A DNA stretch of 64,000 bases from Tethya wilhelma. Its lineage: Eukaryota; Porifera; Demospongiae; Tethyida; Tethyidae. The translations under genes and the position numbers were made by a program. Of this stretch, positions 44,520 to 56,034 are shown one piece after another (position 1 is the first letter of the stretch; every line of letters starts with the position of its first letter). The notes under the pieces are model-generated. The model was not told where the DNA came from. It saw only the letters and a program-made list of their open reading frames with translations, and made no database searches. The stretch lies in NCBI GenBank assembly GCA_964030475.1, contig CAXIPT010000034.1, positions 112,405 to 176,404 of the forward strand. Reading direction: 5' to 3'.

Positions 44520-44870
44520 GAGTTTGGAAATTAATGGCTGGAGAAGGCGCTTTTCGCCCAAAAGCAATTGAATAACCATGTTTGTTTGCTCAAGAATCAG
44601 CTTCTACAAGTGAATGGTCTTTAAGATATGGATAGAAGAAGAATAAAGAGAAGATTGAGAAAATTGAAGGTTTGACATATTTTAGTTTGTTGCATTAGCG
44701 ATGGGCTTTTGGGGTCATAGGGCTTTTGGGGTCATTAGAAAGAAAAGAGCTTAATAGTAGCAAAGCATTATAGTGCCAAGCATTCAGTTTTTGCACAGTT
44801 ATTCGTGTGAATATTTGTTTTGTGCTAATGGGCCATTCGTGCCATTTCTACTGGGAACATAATTTTAAAG
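44520..44870 (-). repeat. composite repeat, copy I (reversed, no hairpin)
   Basis: CAAGAATCAGCTTCTACAAG, AGGTTTGACATATTTTAG and CTAATGGGCCATTCGTGCC, ending near TACTGGGAACATAA. Confidence 0.75.
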
Positions 44871-45419
44871 TCATTAATATCGTATGCTCTCAAATACCTC
44901 ACAGATATGCTTCCTGTGCTGCTTCAATTTTACTTTGATAACAGCTTGATCTGGAACTTATTGACAACATATATTTCCCCAAATTTTTCACTAATAGTCA
45001 GTGGTTGAAAGTTTGTCCTTCAGGTACAGTCCTTTTTCAAATCTTATAGTTCTTCATTAGGCTATCAAAAAGGACACAAATCTGCTGAAGTCAAGGACTT
45101 GAACATGGGCGGATTCATCAGATTCACACACTTCTCCAAAGAGTTCTTTACGAGGCAGAGCAGCAGATTTGCACATGCGCAAATATCCCTACCCTTGAGC
45201 AAAATCATGTGACAAATGACAGTAAAGCTTGTAAGTGTCCCCGTATAACCCTTGTAAGGGTAGTAGTCAGAATAGGTACATAATATCAACCAAAACTTTC
45301 AGATAATACAAAAAACAAAATAGTTCGAGTCCAGGGAAACTTGTTAATTTCTGATTCCAAATAATGCACACTATTTGTGTGGAAAGGGTAGTTAATTTGA
45401 AATTCCCCCAGAAACTTAT
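44871..45419. other. no gene seen
   Basis: AT-rich sequence inside the palindromic element. Minus frames at 45065-45525 have no family signature. Confidence 0.45.
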
Positions 45420-45560
45420 GAATTATGCATAAGCGTGGCTGCCATATGGAGAAGGCGCCGACTGCTAGTACAAAACCCAATGACAACAGCAACTGAACAG
45501 AAAGAAACCAAGTTTGTTCATTCAAGAATCAACTTCTGAAAGTCTATAGTCTGTGAGAAA
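45420..45560 (-). repeat. composite repeat, copy J (central fragment, reversed)
   Basis: ATTATGCATAAGCGTGGCTG, GCCATATGGAGAAGGCGC and ACCAAGTTTGTTCATTCAAG match the central block in reverse. Confidence 0.7.
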
Positions 45561-46000
45561 AGATAGAAAAAGCAATCTGCGCATTTTGAGATAGCGATTG
45601 CATTGTAATCTGCGTCATTGCAGCTAGGTATTTTCCAAATTTGAAGGGTTATAATTTTGGAGATATGTGCTCAAATATATCGACCATTCATTCCAATTTT
45701 ACTCGCAAAATTGTGATCGAATACATTGCTAAGCGCGAGTACACAAACTCCTTATACTATCCATGTTACAACAAATTTGTTTGTTGTTCAATTTTCACGT
45801 AGTATCAGAATATGCATAGTTGAAGTGCTAGTTAAAACTTACTTTAGGAGCCTTTTCAAAAGACACAGAAGACAGGGAGCCAGCCTTCTAGGAGGATTCA
45901 CCAGCAAGGTAAATAATTCAGAATAATATAGCAGGTGGGCTGTAACTAGAGTAACTAGGCTATAAATGGCACAGAAATAAGCGCCCAATATAATATTATA

Positions 46001-46768
46001 TAAAAATAAAACATTACAAATGTAGTGAGACATAGGATTGGCCAAATCGTAAAAACGAAGCAAACAAGATGGAATGGCTGTTCGACTGTGTGCCCTGCAT
46101 GGGCTACTCTCTTTCCATGTTGAGTCCCTCATGTTGCCCATAGGAATAATTCTTTATAGACTCTAACAGCCATTCCATTTTGTTTGCTTCGTTTGGCCAT
46201 TACTAGATTTCCAATGTTTTTTTATTACTATATTGTTCTCATTATTTTCATAATTCTATGAATCATATTTACCTTTTCTATCATGGATTATTATATTATG
46301 CTATCAGTAAACTGAAATTTACGAGCTTTGATCATCTTATAATGACAACAATTAAAGTAGTTTATTCACCTCCTAAACATTGAAGACAAAAAGGTAACAA
46401 GAGACTTCAGCACAACTAGAAATCTTCAGGCATGCAGGTAGTGAACATTTGGATTCCAAATAATGCACACTTGTCTATCTGGAAAAGGACTGCCAACTTG
46501 ATTTCCAAAGTAGCTAATGAATTATTTATAATGAATGGCTGCCATACGGAGAATGCTTGAATCTAGCGACTCAGCTAGAGAGACGAATAAACGATGCCAA
46601 AAAGAACCTGAAGACAAGGAAACCAAGTTTATTCATTCAAAAATCAGCTTCTGAAAGTGAGCGGTCTTTGTCAAAAGTTGTGCCAAGATGGAAGAAGAGG
46701 ATTTGGAGGTTTGGCATATTTTAGTGTGTCATTCCTATGTACCCAGTACTTCTGTACTATGAATACCT
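46001..46768 (-). repeat. composite repeat, copy H (reversed, with hairpin MITE 6)
   Basis: Hairpin 46001-46230, tail, then centre (GGCTGCCATACGGAGAATGC, GACTCAGCTAGAGAGACGAA), joined directly to the end palindrome remnant ACCCAGTACTTCTGTACT. It is inserted in the right arm of the palindromic element. Confidence 0.8.
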
Positions 46769-47329
46769 ATTCTAACCGTAGAAAATAGTCTAGCTAATAT
46801 TTACTACCCATAAATCGTAAGCGCACAAATTTCATTGCAAATTAATAATACAAAATGTACACAACATATGCACAAATATATAGCTCCTGGCACAGCCCAG
46901 CAATTCTGCAGTACTGTAGGCGGTCTTCGGATCATCTGCAAGAGATTTCTTTCTGGTAGAAGTGTTTAATTCACAAACAATCGATTGTTTTTTGTTGCAA
47001 ATGAAATATGTATAACTATAATGAAATGCATAGTGGCATCATGTACTTGAACAGAATTATTAATGAACATGGCTAAGCATCCTGTGTACTAACACGAGAG
47101 AAGCTAGCTGAGCCATGGCTGCTGACATAGCTGCATTCAAATGCTTATACCTCAGCAATAGAAGCAGCATCTGCAGCTTGCCAAGTTATGCCCCTCCTCT
47201 TTGGTGCAATAAATTTTTTTGACACGCATGCTACACTAAAACTGCTAATTACTACAAAAAATATTTTGCTCAAAGTGGTCGGTTTTCCAAAATTTGGTCA
47301 CAATTGGAGTTTGGAATTTTACTTTAACG

Positions 47330-47475
47330 GTGGTTTTAGGCCGTGTGTTTGGGCTCATTAGAAGAGCTAAATAGTAGCTTTCTAGTGCCAAGTGCTCAGT
47401 TTTTGCAGAGTTATTCGCATTTTGTGCTAATTGGCCATCTGTGCCATTCCTGTGTACCCAGTACTACCCAACCTT
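47330..47475 (-). repeat. composite repeat, copy K (head, reversed)
   Basis: GTGTTTGGGCTCATTAGAAG, TTTTTGCAGAGTTATTCGC and TGTGTACCCAGTACTACCCA. Confidence 0.75.
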
Positions 47476-48246
47476 AGTGGTGACAATACAGTGACAACAC
47501 ATTTTACTGGTGTATTAGGTAATCTCTTGTTTGGAAAATTTCTGCTGTGGTATCAGTTGATACGTATACAGACCATCTTCTCTACCTCTCTTAACTCTTT
47601 AGGGCCGATAAATCCATAGCGTTATACCGTTTATAGCCATAGCGTTCAGAACCTGTCTCCATCTCAGGCTGAGTGTCCTTGTGAATGCTGGTTAGTGCTA
47701 TTGCTATCTTAATATCAACACATAAAAATCGGGAGATGGGCTGATATTTGTAGGTGTTGTAACCGATTTGAGCTCTGACACAGACCAGAGGCTGTTCGTC
47801 ATGGAGTCAAAGACATTTGACAACCTGTGCTCAGCACTTACATAGCCTTGTCCTTGTTCAGGACACTGGTGGTTGAATTCAAAGAAACAGAGCCAATGAG
47901 TATGTGACGCAACATGATTGGCCGAGTCACGGTGTTATGTCTACCGCTTGGCTTATAGGTTGGTCATGTACTTCGTGCTCAATTTCAGTGCATGAATTCA
48001 CCATCTCACACTCGAACTTGGTCAAGCTCTCGAGTATTTGGTGGACATTATCTTGTAAATCAGAAGTAAGCGATAAAACTATGTTATTGGTTGACTCGTG
48101 ACACCAATAGAACGTTTAATGTTGTTTTGTATTGTATAGGTTGGTCCACTCGTTCACATGTGCTGGCATGCTACCCACACAGTATTTAAAATTTGGAAGA
48201 TTGCCCAAGTTGGGTTGTGTCAGCAAGTGGTACATACGTGAAGGTA
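47476..48246. other. intergenic, no gene seen
   Basis: No recognisable protein or repeat. Short frames only. Confidence 0.5.
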
Positions 48247-48299
48247 TTCCCAGTATGGTAGTATTGGGTACATAGGAATGGCACGAATGCCCCATTAGG
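48247..48299 (+). repeat. composite repeat, copy L (head only)
   Basis: CCCAGTATGGTAGTATTGGG then ACATAGGAATGGCACGAATG. Confidence 0.75.
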
Positions 48300-48569
48300 C
48301 CAGACCAAATTAATTTATTGTTGCTTGGATTATTAAAACTGGACCGAGAGGTCGAAAAAAAAAAAAAAAATTAAATGGGTGTAACTGTAAGCCACAATTT
48401 AATAATTCCTGCACACGCATACATTCGAGCTCATTCACATTATGACTTTTACTGAATTCAAAGTAATAAGTAGTTATAAAGACAAATGGTATAATACTAT
48501 ATATGTACAAAAATGATATAATAAGTTTAATGTAAACAATTGAAAACAGTTTAATATTCTTCACTTGCT

Positions 48570-49296
48570 ATTAGTTAAGCTTTCGACGCTTTGACATATT
48601 ATTAGGGGCCCTGCATTTTGCCTCTTTGCCTTTGCTTCTGCAACTATAGCATAGTGGACGTACTGTTGCATACTGTTTTCTAAGTTCACCAATACTCATC
48701 ATCTAGAAGTTGAGTTGGGTCATTTTGGCCACAATAGAAACAGGCATCAGGAAAATGAACAGTAGTTACAGGGGGAAAAGTTCACTTCCACACACGTACA
48801 AATTGTCTTTTCACTCGATTCACTGCATTGTTTTCAATTTTGTTGCAGAGAAAATACAGCGTGGTTTGAGACACTCTCCACAGGTTATGACATCACGCAC
48901 TCTGCTAGCAACCAACAAGTGTTTAATAGGCTCATCAGATGATTTATCACCAGATACTTGAAGTGATGGCCTGTCTTTTTCAGTTGTGGTCGTTCCATAC
49001 ATATCCTCAAACTTCCTGTATTTACCACTAATATCCAGAACTGGAGATGGAAGGAAGTGAATATTGTCAGGTGCAAGTGATGGAGGATTCAATATTCACA
49101 TTCCATGGAAGTACATTTCTTTATTTGGAAACAGTAGTGATTTGCTTGACAGTGAACTTTGATGAAGTTTTTTAGCTTTTCATATGACTGTAAATCTTTT
49201 GCTCTAAGAGAATCTTTCTTTACAGCACTATCAATAGCGAGAATACGTTCAACTAAAAAATTGTCAACATGAGAATCAGTCTCACCTTGATACGTT
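48570..49296 (-). pseudogene. multi-Cys transposon protein, second fragment, cut by a terminal repeat
   Basis: Read from 49296: SHVDNFLVERILAIDSAVKK, FIKVHCQANHYCFQIKKC and a stop near 49095; then IHFLPSPVLDISGKYRKFED, VRDVITCGECLKPRCIFSA, ACFYCGQNDPTQLL and LCYSCRSKGKEAKC, ending SKRRKLN. The order HC/FQIKKC, KYRKFE, CGEC.KPR, CFYCG, LCYSC is the same family as 40990-41872, here with more of the upstream part. It starts abruptly at the 25-bp terminal repeat at 49297, so its 5' part was lost there. Frameshifts and stops throughout. Confidence 0.6.
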
Positions 49297-49321
49297 CTCA
49301 GGTGTATTAAGGACTGGGACC
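49297..49321 (+). repeat. 25-bp terminal inverted repeat, left
   Basis: CTCAGGTGT then ATTAAGGACTGGGACC. It is the exact complement of 62513-62537 and similar to 22628-22652. Confidence 0.75.
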
Positions 49322-49588
49322 TCGAATTATTGCTGAGTCAGCGAATACAGCGCGTGCCCCGTTAGTAGTCATAGCAACCTGAACACGCCCCGTCACTGAT
49401 CATGTGATCGTAACGTGACAGTACGACTTTGACTCAGTAGCTTGGAAGTTTTGTACTCCATTTTGTAAAGAAGAAAGAAAACGGGCTTAACGACTGATAT
49501 GCGACCCAAAAGACGGCAAGCGTCATTGCCAACTAGCGTGTATTGTCAGCTAGTCGCTCTGGTGTGGTAGGATAGCAAGCGCTAAAGA

Positions 49589-50660
49589 CAATGACCATGT
49601 CAATCTGTGACAATAAAATAATTGTAAGTAAACTTGAGTATTTTTCTTTTTTTTTGCATTGATAAGTTCGCCAGCCCATAGACATAGTTTAGACAAGGTT
49701 GTACATCCATATGTATGCTGGTGGTCCTGCAAGTTTTGATATAAAATTGGGAGGGGTATGTAGGCTGTGTTGCTCTAAGTACAGTTTGGCTGCTATCAAC
49801 ACATGGGGCCTGTGGTGCTCTAGAACAGCTTGGTTGCTATCATCACAGACTACAACCATCACAGAATTTAGTAAAGGAAACTAGTAGAATCGAATTGAAC
49901 TCAGGCTGAGTCGCAAAAGTTTAATAGGAGGGGAGTGAGACAAGAATTACATGAATGCTGCGGATCGTAGCCATAGAAAATTCTGTATGAACCCTGTTAT
50001 AGTATTTATGGTCCCTTCAAGTTGTTAATTCATTTGTACATTTATGTTCACATACACAGCTTCATCATGACTGCAGATAAAACAAGCCTTGAAGAAGGAA
50101 AGACTTGCACTAGTACTAACCGGCTTTTGTCAAAGCCAACACATTTTCAAAAGATTTCACCTTAACTATGATTTCTGATCGGCACACTTGGCACGCTATG
50201 GATCGACTATACATGAAGCACATACAAGTTAAGTTAAAAATCTTATTTTTATGTTTTTAAAGACACCTGGAATCATTTGTTGACTTTGCTGAGTTGCTTC
50301 GCCTGAGCTGTTGACTTGGTTATTGAGTCGATCTCAAACTATATTGTCTTGATCCCTAGCTCCATCAAATATTTAATTGTGCCATGGTATATACACTACT
50401 ATAGTCCTCCATATGTTCTAACTAACTAGTAGCACTGAACTAATGCTACATACATGTAATTTATTATTACCTGCATGACTCTTTGCTGCATGGTATACTT
50501 AGTCTAACATCTGATCTCATGCTGGAAGTAATTCTAAAAACTTAGATTAAGGGCTAGCATTACTGTAGCTACATGCACTCTATATGATGTCAATCACACT
50601 GATTCTTTTTCCCTCCCTTTTGGTGTGTGTGTGTGTGTGCGTGTGTGTGTGTGTGTGTGT
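49589..50660 (+). repeat. 1-kb direct repeat, copy 1
   Basis: Nearly identical to 56035-56998 in the same orientation (for example GTTCGCCAGCCCATAGACAT and TTTCTGATCGGCACACTTGG), both ending in a GT run. No coding capacity. This copy holds about 75 bp (near 49890-49965) absent from copy 2. Confidence 0.88.
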
Positions 50661-50668
50661 GTGCGTGA

Positions 50669-50747
50669 GCCATTCCACTTGTTTGCTTTCTTTTTTATGA
50701 TTTGGCCATTCCTGTGTCCCATTACATTTCAATGTTTTTTATTCTTG
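50669..50747. mobile_element. hairpin MITE, half copy
   Basis: One arm only: GTTTGCTTTCTTTTTTATGA, GGCCATTCCTGTGTCCC, CATTTCAATGTTTTTTATTC. It follows directly on the GT microsatellite. Confidence 0.7.
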
Positions 50748-51820
50748 TTTACTAATATAATAATAATAATTATGCCTGTTATGTATGTTACATTCTAGTT
50801 TGTCATAATAATAGTAAGAAAAGATACCTTATATTAATTTGTGTGCACGCATGCATGTCTTTTTTCAGTTGACTTTGAGTGTTTATAAGTGGCTTAGTGG
50901 TTTCTGGGTTTCTGTGAGCAATTCTTTATTATTGAACATTTCTCTCTAGCCTTACTTTTGTTGTTTTTGTGCTTTGCCAGTGTGTTATACAGGCCATAAT
51001 TATATCTTTGGCTTCAAAGGAGCCCCATGCTGAGCCTCCCGGAGGCCAGACTCCAGAGCCGTTTTAATTGTTTTTGTATAATAATTATAATTCTAAGAGT
51101 TATTGTAATAGCTATTCTTAGACTATTATACAAAAATGATTACATGAAAAAATGATCCTTTGATTAAACCACAAGAAAACCTATAATATATCTAACCTAA
51201 ACCCTAACCTAAACTATAATATTATAATAATCATAGTATTAATAAGGTTAATAATACTATGTATTGGTTAAATTTCAAAGGACTTTACAAATAACAAGCC
51301 ATTTACCAAAATTGTTCAGTCAATTACTATTACAATGTCATGTATTAAGGCAGGTTGACAATATGATCTGGTGCTATAAATTATATATATTGTGAAATGG
51401 TAGTACTATATATACCTAAAAAATGATCCTATACATTATACCGCACTATTATAGATCTATAATTATAGCAGTATAATGATATGATTTGAGATTATGCATG
51501 CATGACAATGATTACAGGTATGCTCCATGCAGATTTAAATTTCACTTTATAATCCTGTACAGTATACAGTATGACATTTTATACTGCTGATATAATAGTA
51601 CATGCATGTATATAGATCCCATTTTGCATGATGATACTTTTGAGCTGCATGAATGCACAAATTTAGAATAGTAACAAAAATATAGACAAAATTATACATG
51701 ACTGCATAATGTATTATCTCAGTGTACTACGTTACACCAAGAGTATATACTCTTGGTTACACGTTTCATGATTCAGAATCATTGAAAGGTTCATAACATT
51801 AACAGTACAAACAACAATAA
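50748..51820. other. intergenic, AT-rich
   Basis: No gene seen; likely 3' flank of the IS3EU element. 51180-51250 has ACCTAAACCCTAACC-like repeats. Confidence 0.5.
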
Positions 51821-54028
51821 CTATAAATTTTGTACATGGTCCTTCAATTCGATGAATACATCCACACCATTAAAATCACTTCTGCATAAATGATTGAAGT
51901 GTTGCTGAATATAGTCCAGTTGTTGCTGATCTAGACCAATGTCAATCTCAGGAACTACAACACCTTCATTATCAATGCTACTGATACCATAAGCATAATC
52001 ACTGTCTGCTCCATAATCATCACTAACTATCAAGCCATCCAAAATCTCTGATTGATGAGTTGGTGAAGCTGATAGCAGCCCCCTTGTCCACAGCTGTAAA
52101 GGTGATAGGCCATTTTCGGTACGTAATGGGTGGTTGTTCCAGGCAGACGCAAATTGAATGAGTTGAGCATTGATTCTTGGAATAAAAACATAGTGCAGGC
52201 AGAACAAATCTACATCATCATCAATGCAAAGCACATCGCTATCTTCCATTTCATAGAATAGAGCATAATACAATTGACCTACACAGCGAAATGTGTCACG
52301 CCACAGTCGTTCGATACGTTGATTGTGCACGCTACTTCCTGTCAAGTGACTCTTTCGCCCAGTTCCTCTCACAGATATCATGGCTCTTGCTACTTCTATA
52401 TTTTCTCCTCCTTTGTCTGACCTCACCCTTGAAGGCCATCCACATTCTTCTGCTGCCTTTTTGAACTGCCCTAACACAGTTTCCACTCTGTTGTTATTGG
52501 AAGCATGCAAATAAACAACTCTCCTAGAAAACCATCAATTCCTCCATGAATGACAATTTTCCAACGGATCAAGCAATGTAAACCGTCAATATGCCATAAA
52601 CTATTGCTTGCTGGAACACTATAAACACGACGAGATATTGCTCTAGAATGTCGCTGTTGCATTGCTTCAGGAGATACTCTGTGAAGAGATTCATACACTC
52701 TTTTCCTTGTAACAAATATATTCAAACTTCGAAGGTGTCCCCACATCATCACTATTCCATTCTTCGGATTTTTACTAACAAGTGCTTCCACAACACCATC
52801 TAGATCAGAGTCGGAAATATCAGAATATGATGAGAAAGCAAGACCAAGTTCAGAAAGGCGTCTCCATAGAGTCGAGCGGGAAACCATAAATACTTCTGCA
52901 ATATGTTGCCATGAGTAGTGCATTTCTCTAAGAAGTTCAACCTGACATGCATGCATGCATGCATTCATGTGCACATAAAATAGAAAGAGTGTACATATCT
53001 TGAATTATGATGACCACGCAGGGACAAGTATTCATGCCCCTTTGTGCATAAACTATATGTGGTCACATACTGATCAGACTCTATACAATGCGTGAGGAGG
53101 AACAAAATATAATATCAATAGGCATGATCCCAGACCCCTTAATTTAGTAGTTCACATGCCATTAAAGAGTCACTGATACATACTAGATTTGCTTTTTCAC
53201 ATGCATGTGAGATCATACACACACTCAATGATTGGCAAAAGCATTCAAAAGGTTCTCTATGACATTGTGTGTAACAACATTGTAAATAGTGATTTTCAGT
53301 TTGTAACTGGTTTAAAGGCTGTAGAGTGGGCGTATCTCACATGTATCTCTAATAAATTTGTTATTTTTAGCTAGCTACAATAATTGGATAGCTAAGCATT
53401 CTTATTAAATTACATTCTTGTTCTTGTTCACCAACCCAGTGTGCAGATTGAAAATATCAAACTTTAATTCTTCCAATTAATGTTTCGAATATTTTCAATC
53501 TGCATACTGGGTTGGTGAACAAGCTTACGAATATAATTTAATAATGACTGAATACCCAACCAAAGCTAAGCATTCTCCCCAAAATAATCAACTGAAAGAT
53601 AATACTTAGGATTACAGTTTAGTTTGTTACTTGGTCATATATCTATGAGAAAAAATTAAGTTAGCTAGAAAGTTACAATTAAATTCACAACATACCATGG
53701 GAATGTTTAACAACTTCTTTGGACGTCCAACCACTGAGACTGAGTCTTGGCTGAATCTCAGAAGTCTGCTTGAATAATAATTAGACAGCTCAGTTACACA
53801 CTGAAACAATTCCATTAATTGTGAGAGTTGATGCTGGCTCGAAGGACCACCACTATGATTGACCACTTCACAAAGTAACTGACCAAGTTCAGATGAACAA
53901 TAACTCAAATTAAAAGAAAAAAAATCCAGTTCAGCAACATCTTCCGTGTTAGAGACACGTAAGCAATCTGAAATGATAGAGCCTACTCTTGACAAGATAA
54001 AATCCATTTCAGTGCTAGTGTCGTCCAT
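51821..54028 (-). pseudogene. IS3EU-type DDE transposase, two exons, one frameshift
   Basis: Exon 1 (54028-53696) is 111 codons, MDDTSTEMDFILSRVGSI to VVGRPKKLLNIPM. The intron has GTATG and CAG ends. Exon 2 (52941-51821) opens with a helix-turn-helix (HYSWQHIAEVFMVSRSTLWR), then the integrase-like core: first Asp in LWHIDGLHCLIRWK, second in RVRSDKGGENIEVA, Glu in SVHNQRIERLWRD, and PRINAQLIQFASAWNNHPLR. This matches the protein I know as IS3EU transposase, usually about 450-500 aa; here 484 if one base were present in a T4 run near 52530. All three catalytic residues survive. The shift could be an assembly error. Termini were not identified. Confidence 0.8.
53397..53547. mobile_element. small hairpin MITE in IS3EU intron
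   Basis: Arms of about 60 bp: TTCACCAACCCAGTGTGCAG with GATTGAAAATAT, and their complement at 53485 onwards, loop TTAATTCTTCCAATTAA. It lies inside the 755-bp intron and away from its splice sites. Confidence 0.75.
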
Positions 54029-54149
54029 AATTTATGGTTTACCCTGATGGTTTACTACTTTGCATAATATCACATGGTTATAGCGTGACTAGACTAAATA
54101 ATGTGCACGCATACGGGTAATTCACGATGAGCTAAATTCAAACTAGCTC

Positions 54150-54231
54150 CTCCTCCAGCTGGGGCGGGTGCCTTGCTTCGTGCAATTTGTTATCGCCCCT
54201 ATTCTAGCACTAGCGCCACTATTTTTAATGC

Positions 54232-54265
<34 letters not shown>

Positions 54266-54510
54266 TGACTCCACTATTGTTATAGCCCTTATTTTATTTA
54301 GCGCCACAATTAACTGCTATGGTGGTACTATTTGTTTAGGGCTGTTGTCATTAATAATTTAGCGCCCCTATTTTTTTCAGCGCACTATTTTTCAGCGCCA
54401 CTATCTTCAACATTAGCACCCCTATTTCAATATTCAGCGCCACTGTCATCAGCATTAGCGCCCCTATTTCTATATTTAGCGCCACAGTCAACAACAAATT
54501 AGCACCAATA
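54150..54510 (+). repeat. AGCGCC degenerate tandem repeat with (TTA)n core
   Basis: Phrases AGCGCCACTAT and AGCGCCCCTATTT alternate about ten times, with a TTA run of about 33 bp at 54232-54264. No gene. Confidence 0.75.
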
Positions 54511-54524
54511 TTTGGACTTGAATT

Positions 54525-55419
54525 TTGAAACAAATAGTATGCCATAATACTAGTAATCCTCCAACACTGAATTTGGGAAAGAAATTTCGTTCTCCTGGCA
54601 TTCGAGCTGCAAAATGTCAAAAACTTTCCCTTTCTCCTCCTATTCTTAGTACAAGCTCAAGTCCTGTACCTTCTACTCCAAGAAGCACTGATGTTACAGG
54701 GAGTGATGATGATCTCATACCAGACCGTGAACCAATGACAACTTCTGAAAGTGAATATTTACCTGCTGAGCCTGGTACATCAAGACAAGTAATTAATCCT
54801 CCTTCTGATGCGTCCGAGTCTACTGTAATTGTCAACAAGGCATTGTTGGCCCGGATAGAAGTATTGGAGGCAGAGGTTAAACAGTGCCGAGCCTCTTTAG
54901 AGAAACGAGAAGCTCCTCACTTTCGTATTGAGCACATAGCCAACAATGATTCGTTAATACACTTCTTCACAGGATTTCCATCTTATGATGTGTTTTTATG
55001 TTTTTTTGAGTTTTTGGGACCTTCAGTAAAGTGCCTAAACTACTGGGGAGACAAGGAAAGAGCCAAGAGTAAATGAAAGAAGAAACTTGATCCTATTAAT
55101 CAGTTGTTCTTGACACTCTATTAGCTACGACAGAATCCTAAAGAAAGGGACTTGGCACACAGGTTTGGCATTTCAGTATCTACCGTATCGAAGTACTTCA
55201 TCACATGGGTCTGCTTTTTATATAATCATCTCAAAGAAGTAAACTGGATGCCTGATGTTGCTCAAGTAAAATCTACACTTCCATTAGCATTTAAGGAAAG
55301 TTATAGCAATACTTACACCATCATTGATGCTTCAGAAATTTTTGTTGAGACTCCAACTGATCTACGGCTACAATCGTCAACTTGGTCAAATTACAAGCAA
55401 CACAATAGCCGAGGGCCCT
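54525..55419 (+). pseudogene. ISL2EU/Harbinger-type transposase fragment
   Basis: The frame reads PSTPRSTDVTGSDDDLIP (Ser-rich linker), VIVNKALLARIEVLEAEVKQ (coiled coil), SLIHFFTGFPSYDVFLCFFE and GPSVKCLNYWGDKE. After a TGA (55074) and a TAG (about 55122) the same frame continues with the helix-turn-helix HRFGISVSTVSKYFITWVCF and the start of the DDE_4 domain, TIIDASEIFVETPTDLRLQS, ending SSTWSNYKQHN. The sequence is that of ISL2EU-like transposases that carry an N-terminal THAP finger, which is not seen here. It breaks at 55408 into a tandem repeat, so the rest of the catalytic domain is missing. Confidence 0.82.
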
Positions 55420-55429
55420 AGCTATCCAT

Positions 55430-55815
55430 AGGTCTAGTAGACATGGGATGAAAACGGCTTAGATGAATAATCGCTTAGCCGAGGGCTGGCATACTATTTG
55501 GGCTAAGATGAAGACGGTATGCACTAGGGCTGGGGCCAGGGCTAATGATCATAACGTGTTCATTCCTGGGTGGGACTATAGGGCTAGGTCAACTGCAACC
55601 GCTTAGATGAAAATAGCTTAGACAAAAAAATGCTTAGATAAAAACAGCTTAGATGAGCAAAACGGCTTAGAGTGAAAAATCGCTTAGATGAAAAACGGCT
55701 TAGATGAAAAATCGCTTAGATGGAAATCGCTTAGACAAAAATAAAATCGCTTAGATGACTTTAAAAATCGCTTAGAAGGGGTTAAAAACAGCTTAGATCA
55801 AAATTCGGTTACCAA
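55430..55815 (+). repeat. short-period array of CGCTTAGATGAAAA
   Basis: About 20 variants of GGCTTAGATGAAAA or ATCGCTTAGATGAAA, period 15-20 bp. The array begins as a sparse form (GCTTAGATGAATAATCGCTT) at the break of the ISL2EU frame and is dense at 55600-55800. Confidence 0.8.
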
Positions 55816-56034
55816 AATCGATTTGAACGTTCAGGGCCACCGTATCAAACAGAACGCTATCTAGCCCGATCGACACCGCTAAACAGTAAAGTGCTTAATA
55901 TATGCGAGTGAAAATGGGTGGGCTATTACGTAAAATTACGAAAAGTGGGCGTGGCTATCTTAAAATTTTTCGCGCTCTTTGCGCGCACTATTATAAGAAA
56001 CCCCCTTATGAAAATCTTAGATCCGCCACTGCAA

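Larger units (their letters stand above)
40353..47302. mobile_element. 7-kb palindromic element with long inverted arms
   Basis: Ends are TGTGACCGAATTTTGG and CCAAAATTTGGTCACA. The left arm is 40353-40778 plus 42015-about 42560 and the right arm is about 45575-45995 plus 46769-47302; they are inverted, imperfect copies of about 960 bp. The left arm is interrupted by the TTA element (40782-42011) and the right by a reversed composite repeat (46001-46768). The 3-kb centre has no transposase I can recognise. Target duplication is not clear. Confidence 0.7.

Noticed and set aside
54543..55076. Complete host gene
   Set aside because: The frame continues past two stops into the ISL2EU helix-turn-helix and then breaks; it is a transposase relic.
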